Positions 58,231 through 64,000 of a DNA stretch of 64,000 nt are shown here, in pieces (position 1 is the stretch's first letter; each line of letters starts with the position of its first letter). Both the position numbers and the translations under genes were made by a program. A model generated the notes under the pieces. The model ran no database searches. It was not told the origin of the DNA and was given only the letters and a program-made list of their open reading frames with translations. The stretch comes from Monodelphis domestica (Eukaryota > Chordata > Mammalia > Didelphimorphia > Didelphidae): NCBI RefSeq assembly GCF_027887165.1, contig NC_077229.1, forward strand, positions 202,443,822 through 202,507,821, written 5' to 3'.

Positions 58231-60297
58231 TAATGTAGATATTTAATAAGCTATTTTAAAAAATTGCTTAGCCATAGCAAAAGAACATTGAACAGGGGTA
58301 TTCAAACAGGATATTACATTGATTCATGTTGAATAGAACTTCCTGACATTAGTCATACTGTTCATTCATAAACTGAAACCTTTAATTAATGTGATTTATT
58401 AACTACTTTGTCCTCTATCTCCAACCTCACTTTCAAATTTTCCTTGACTTATAGGGGCTGAAAGTCACTGGCAGAACTTTAGGGACTTGATTCTATAAGG
58501 ATGATATTAGAAATTGGGTCTTGTTATATGAGTTTAGAGATAAGAAGTAGAGAAGCTGGTTTGAGAAAGAATTAGAGTTTCAAACAGAGCTTAGAGTGTC
58601 AGTTTCAAGTCTAACAGTTTTTCTGTGTGGCAGTTGGTCTCTGGCAGTTGGCAGAGTCACATACAAAGACTCTTTCTCTGAGGATTTTGAGGAGGTAATA
58701 TCTTTGCCCCCCCCCCACACATCTCTACCTCACTGTCTGAGGTAAAGACATGAAGTAGTTAAATGTTTTATTTTTTCCAACTTGGGAAACTCTATTGACT
58801 ATCTATTACTGTTTTCATAGATTGTTTAACTCTGAGAAGACTAAAGAAAGACCAGGTCTTTGGTTTGGACTCTGAGTCTGCTGAGGCTCAGAGTCCTGAC
58901 TTGATTATTATTGACACTCAACCAACCATCCTTCATTATTTTTATAACTTAGAGGCAAAATTAAGAATTATAAGGATAATAGTGTAGTTTATTGTAGAAA
59001 AGGAAAAAAAATATGTTAGTCAGATCAGGAAGTAGCCTGTGAAAAACAGGAGAAGCTGTTCCTTGAAGATCCAGGGACTTTTGTTTGGGCAGAGTTAGAA
59101 ATCATTTTATCCTTATATATTTCAATAAATATTTTATTTTTATAACCAGAGTCTCTTTGGTGTCCTTGTACTTGGCCCTGAAGAGAAGTTCATATTTTAG
59201 CTTCTCTTCACTGATATAAACTAACGATACTTTGTGAGCACAGCAAGCAGAGTATCCAAATCAGTTTATAATCAATAATCAAATCCACTGCTTTATTAGT
59301 TTTTGTAGTATTACCTTTTATTTTTACAGTTTTAACTCTTTAAGGAATTAGGTATTTATCTCAAACTGGATCAGTGGTAAGAGTGACAATTCACCTAAAA
59401 CTATCTTTAAAAAATCAATTTCTAGGATATGCATTGGCCTGGAAAATTGTCCACAGTTAGATCACAAAAACATCCTTTTAAGCTTAAGAGAAATTTGTTT
59501 TCAGTGTGGCTCCTACCTTAAAATAGCTGATAAAATACCTTAAAATACTGAACAAAACAGGCCAGTATCCTGGGAGTTTTTCCTCCCTAAAGGATTTGAA
59601 TACTATTATCCAAGGTCTATCATTACAACATTCATTTGTACCTATTTCAAACTAAAATTATCTCTAACTATTGATTTGAGAATGATTGTTATGTCTGTCT
59701 CAGGTAGAATTAATACTCAAGACTCTGTTAATGCATCAGTTTTCTTTACTTTTTGTTGTTTCATTGTTTTCTAAGTAAGTCAACTTTGCTATAGCAACTA
59801 CTGGATGGGAGAATGATGCTATCTATTTGTGGAAATGTATTTGGGTCAGGACAAACACAGGAGATATGATAAATCCATGAGTGACTAAATATTTATTGCA
59901 TAATGAAATAAGATTATTTAACAATGAAGAAACATATTAGGAAAGGATTAGTTAGTCTCTCCCAACAAGAACACTTAGAAAACTTACTACAAGACCATTA
60001 ATTACACAGAACACTCTTCAGCACAAGGTGAGTGCCTCTTGACATCCAATGGAATTTAGTTAATAACATATGAAAACATTTAGTTAATAATTATGTTATT
60101 CATAACATGTTCCCATAGTATAGGCCTGCAAGATCCATGATATGATGCGATTATATTGTGAATTGGGTTGACTATTTAAAATACTACTTCCTAAAATGTC
60201 TTTGCTGTTGGATGTAGGAATTAAATTTTAATGACTTAACTAAAATATAAGAAAATTATAAATAATATGGTAGTTGCCAATTTAAAGTATTATTGCT
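58231..60297. other. no gene; possible LTR at ~58.44-59.22 kb
   Basis: 58,440-59,220 has LTR-like traits (G/A-rich left part; 'tatatatttcaataaatatt' near 59,117 followed by 'agagtctctttggtgtcctt'), but no second copy in this window confirms it. A poly-C run lies at about 58,706-58,717. The rest is AT-rich with no coding signal. Confidence 0.35.
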
Positions 60298-61007
60298 CTA
60301 AGTCAAAATGACTTTTAATAGCTTTTATTTACAAAAATATGGAAAGAGTGAAAGTAGAGAAATGCAGAAAGGTAGAAGACATTTAGTCTATCTATCTAAA
60401 TATTTCTCTGGCACTTGACTCAGCCAGGGCTTGTTGAATTTCAGCTGAAATTAAACTCTCTCCTGAAGACAGAAAAGGAAAGCCAGCTATTCACTCACCC
60501 ATGTTCCTTCCAAGAGGTAGGTCAAGAAAATGACTCCAGCTGAAGATGACTTCTATGGCTGACTTTCTTCTTGAAACCAAATTTCTTATAGAAGCCCATT
60601 TCTTTCTTGAAAGTGCTTCCCTAGCCCCAGAAATTCAGAGCCTTTTATGGTGGCTTCTTGTCCCTTTCCCACTTCACAGGGGTCAATCACAGTTTCCAAA
60701 TTGCCTAGACACTTCCTGAGGCAGTGTCTGTGGGGTCTACTTCTCACCTTTTGGGGGGGGTAAATTCTCAACACAAGGATTCACTGATTCTTGGTTGACT
60801 GAGTTTCTGAAGATGTGAATCCCCTAAGTTGTTTATGAGCTCCTCCACCTAGTGTGAGCTTTTGTTGATTTAAGCAAAAGGTAGACAAAGGGGAGTAAAT
60901 CTTAGCTTCACAATCTAGTGAGGTACTAAGTAGGGGTGCTTGAATTATTGTTAATCAAAGTGTTAACTCCAACTTGGCAAAGATAACCAAGAATTTCCTT
61001 TCACATG
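60298..61007 (-). mobile_element. ERV LTR group 2, most complete copy
   Basis: Runs from 'aatagcttttatttacaaaa' (AATAAA-type signal on minus) to 'accaagaatttcctttcaca'. Colinear with the partial copies at 22.5-22.9 and 28.1-28.8 kb. A small minus-strand frame (60,586-60,774) is not a gene. Fossil solo LTR. Confidence 0.7.
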
Positions 61008-61217
61008 GAGGAAGTCTAATTTGCCAATTAGAAGGAAAGAGAGACAAGTGTTTTACTATGTTTGCATCACCCTTCAAATGGTCATTCATCTGCCATCGCT
61101 AATAACAATAATAATGAGTCAGATGGTGCTTTTAAAGTGTTTTCCTAGGAGAAAAGAAATTAACTAAACATATATTTATGCACTTCGAATTAAAAAATAC
61201 ACCAGTAGTGTAAATGG

Positions 61218-61740
61218 TGAAATTATGGTTGAGACTGAAAAAAATCTAAATTTAAGTGGTCACCAGGGGAAATCCCAAATAATAAAATACCCAAGCCAGC
61301 TGCCAAATTTTATGGTGATTTAATTACAACAGGAGGAAAAATATTAGAGGAAGAGAGAGAGAGGGAGAGTAGGAAAGGAGTTTAACTCAAAAACCTCTCT
61401 GGCTCAGGCTGAGCCAAAGCAAGAGTTTAAGGCCCTGGAGAGCAAAGGCAGAGAAAGGGGTCAGTCCTTATCACTCATGTGGCCAATCTGAAGGACAGCT
61501 GTCTTCAGTGCTCCTCCAAGCTTGAGCTCCAAGATCAAACTGAACTCTAGCCCTCTCCACAGGAAGTCATGAGAACTCCAGAGGCTGTTTTCTACCTCAC
61601 TTCCTGAGTCTCACATGTACCAATGGTGGCTCAAGCTTGACTTAGGACAGCCCAAAGGTCTGTCCTTTTTTTACACATGTCTATTTAAGGCCATTTTCTC
61701 AGATAATTAAATCTTGGGTTTGATGCAGACTTCCTAATCT
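61218..61740 (-). mobile_element. solo ERV LTR, group 1 copy c, cut by an L1
   Basis: 'ggttgagactgaaaaaaatc', 'accaggggaaatcccaaata', 'atggtgatttaatta' and 'tctcacatgtaccaatggtg' match copies a and b in order. Truncated at about 61,740 where the minus-strand L1 tail begins; the remainder would lie beyond the L1, outside the window. Confidence 0.8.
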
Positions 61741-62047
61741 TTTTTTTTAACATTATTTTATTTGGTCGTTTTCATACATTATTCAATGCAAACAAAGATC
61801 GTTTTCTTTTCCTCCCCTCCCCTTCCCCCCCCCCCCCCCCCCGCCTTTCCCTCTCCCATAGCCGACGCATGATTCCACTGGTTATCACATGTGTTCTTGA
61901 CTCGAACCCATTTCCCTGTTGTTGGAGTTTGCATTATAGTGTTCATTTAGAGTCTCTCCTCAGTCTTATCTCCTCCAACCCTGTAGTCAAGCAGTTGCTT
62001 TTCAGCAGTGTTTTTACTCCCACAGTTTATCCTCTGCTTGTGGGTAG

Positions 62048-62113
<66 letters not shown>

Positions 62114-64000
62114 AGATCCCTGCAGATTGTTCAGGGAAATTCCATTGATACTAATGGAGAAGTCCATCACCTTCGATTGTACCACAGTGTATCAGTCTCT
62201 GTGTATAATTTTTCCTGGTTCTTCTCCTTTCGCTCTGCATCACTTCCTGGAGGTTGTTCCAGTCTCCATGGAATTCCTCCACTTTATTATTCCTTTGAGC
62301 ACAATAGTATTCCATCACCAACATATACCACAATTTGTTCAGGCATTCCCCAATTGATGGGCATCCCCTCATTTTCCAATTTTTGGCCACCACAAAGAGC
62401 GCAGCTATGAATATTCTTGTACAAGTCTTTTTGTCCATTATCTCTTTGGGGTACAAGCCCAGCAGTGCTATGGCTGGATCAAAGGGCAAACAATCTTTTA
62501 TTGCCCTTTGGACATAGTTCCAAATTGCCCTCCAGAATGGTTGGATCAATTCACAACTCCACCAGCAATGAATTAATGTCCCCACTTTGCCACATCCCCA
62601 ACAGCATTCATTACTTTGCATAGCTGTCATGTTAGCCAAACTGCTAGGTCATGTGCTTATTAATAGTTTTGATTTCTTTGGCTGAGAACTGCCTGTTCAT
62701 GGCCCTTGCCCATTTGTCAATTGGACACTGGCTTGATTTTTTGTACAATTGATTTAGTTCTTTATAAATTTGAGTAATTACACCTTTGTCAGAGGTTTTT
62801 ATGAAGATTGTTTCCCAATTTGTTGCTACCCTTCTGATTTTGGTTACATTGGTTTTGTTTGTACAAAAACTTTTCAATTTGATGTAATCCAGATTATTTA
62901 TTTTGCATTTTGTAACTCTTTCTAATTCTTGCTTGGTTTTGAAGTATTTCCCTTCCCAAAGGTCTGACATGTATACTATTCTGTGTTTGCCTAATTTTCT
63001 TAGAGTTTTCTTCTTTATGTTCAAGTCATTCACCCATTTTGAATTTATCTTGGTGTAGGGTGTGAGGTGTTGATCTAAGCCTAATCTTTCCCACACTGTC
63101 CTCCAATTTTCCCAGCAGTTTTTATGAAATAGTGGATTTTTGACCCAAAAGCTGGGATCTTTGGGTTTGTCATATACTGTCTTGCTGAGGTTGCTTGCCC
63201 CCATTCTATTCCACTGATCCTCCTTTCTGTCTCTTAGCCAGTACCAAATTGTTTTGATGACCGCTGCTTTGTAATATAGTCTGAGATCTGGGACTGCAAG
63301 ACCCCCTTCCTTTGTATTTTTTTTCATTATTTCCCTGGATATCCTTGATCTTTTGTTCTTCCAAATGAACTTTGTTATGTTTTTTTCTAAAACAGTAAAA
63401 AAAAATTTTGGAAGTTCCATGGGTATGGCACTAAATAGATAGATGAGTTTGGGTAGGATGGTCATTTTTATTATATTGGCTCGTCCTATCCATGAGCAGT
63501 TAATGTTCTTCCAATTGTTCAAGTCCAGTTTTAGTTGTGTGGAAAGTGTTTTGTAGTTGTGTTCATATAGATCCTGTGTTTGTCTCGGGAGATAGATTCC
63601 TAAGTATTTTATTTTGTTTTGGGTAATTTTGAATGGGATTTCTCTTTCTAGTTCTTGCTGCTGAGCTGTGTTGGAATTATATAGAAATGCTGATGACTTA
63701 TGTGGGTTTATTTTGTATCCTGCAACTTTGCTAAAGTTGTTGATTATTTCGATTAGCTTTTTGGTTGAATCTCTAGGATTCTTTAAGTAGACCATCATGT
63801 CATCTGCAAAGAGCGATAATTTGGTCTCCTCCTTGCCTATTTTGATGCCTTCAATTTCTTTTTCTTCTCTAATTGCTACTGCTAGTGTTTCTAATACAAT
63901 GTCAAATAATACAGGTGATAATGGGCATCCTTGTTTCACTCCTGATCTTAATGGGAATGGATTTAGTTTATCCCCATTGCAGATGATATTAGCTGATGGT
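61741..64000 (-). mobile_element. young L1, minus strand, running off the window
   Basis: Poly-T tail at 61,741, 3' UTR to 62,150 with a C run (about 61,825-61,842) and a (TA)n tract, then ORF2 frames 62,639-62,151 (162 codons) and 63,939-62,644 (431 codons). RT motifs GCPLSPVLFDIVLE and FADDMMVYL are intact. Between the two frames about 68 bp present in the 41-kb L1 (42,239-42,306) are missing: 'ctaggt' joins 'catgtgctt' at about 62,648. This shifts the frame. The 5' part is outside the window. Confidence 0.95.
62050..62113. repeat. (TA)n microsatellite plus poly-T in the L1 3' UTR
   Basis: About 50 bp of TA dinucleotides followed by a T run, where the L1 at 18.37 kb has only a short A run on its own strand (18,366-18,374). 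Microsatellite growth within a LINE 3' UTR. Confidence 0.97.

Noticed and set aside
1-64000. CRISPR arrays, operons or other prokaryotic systems
   Set aside because: No regularly spaced short repeats; the content is typical of a mammalian genome.

Overview
This window looks like marsupial nuclear DNA, of the opossum/dasyurid type. It is AT-rich and crowded with layered retroelements. The diagnostic ones are tRNA-derived SINEs with the opossum-type body, several generations of a mammalian L1 whose 3' end recurs almost unchanged at 18, 41 and 62 kb, HAL1/L1 ORF1 remnants, MIR and CR1/L3 fossils, and many endogenous-retrovirus LTRs. There are no prokaryotic features. The species cannot be fixed from the sequence alone.

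Layout. 0-8.7 kb: AT-rich DNA with CA/GA/TC microsatellites, MIR-like fragments and one LTR. 8.7-18.7 kb: HAL1/L1 ORF1 remnants, then a long L1 (about 11.99-18.69 kb) split by a solo LTR. 18.7-20.9 kb: older repeats. 20.96-22.5 kb (minus): a processed retrocopy of NCBP2 (nuclear cap-binding protein CBP20) with an undamaged 156-codon frame. 22.5-29.9 kb: LTRs, two L1 pieces and unassigned DNA. 30.0-35.14 kb (plus): the highlight, an intronless T-box locus. 35.14-39.6 kb: a class I (gammaretrovirus-like) endogenous retrovirus fossil with LTR and gag remains. 40.3-53.0 kb: L1 stacked on L1 in both orientations. 53-61.7 kb: SINEs, a CR1/L3 LINE and more LTRs. 61.74-64 kb: the 3' part of a young minus-strand L1 running off the window.

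The T-box locus. A 783-codon uninterrupted frame (30,752-33,103) encodes a complete T-box domain (residues about 116-305) whose wording is closest to the TBR1/EOMES/TBX21 subfamily, TBX21 (T-bet) in particular. Known members of that subfamily split the T-box over several exons, so a single exon points to an ancient retroposed copy. The locus then grew by tandem duplication. An N-terminal block occurs three times, a C-terminal block of about 525 bp occurs three times plus a stub, and the T-box occurs twice. The 783-codon protein itself runs from copy 1 into N and C blocks of a second copy that has lost its T-box. The second T-box (about 34.25-34.83 kb) has changed at normally invariant DNA-contact positions and ends early. 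Upstream lies a compact promoter-like region: a duplicated module of about 101 bp carrying two perfect CArG boxes and two E-box-like sites, an inverted CCAAT box, a TATA-like box, and a 5' leader with no upstream ATG. The 3' end of the locus is cut by the LTR.

The two host-derived genes (NCBP2 retrocopy and T-box locus) show no obvious functional link. Both are retroposed, intronless and unusually open in a region where nearly everything else is decayed repeat.
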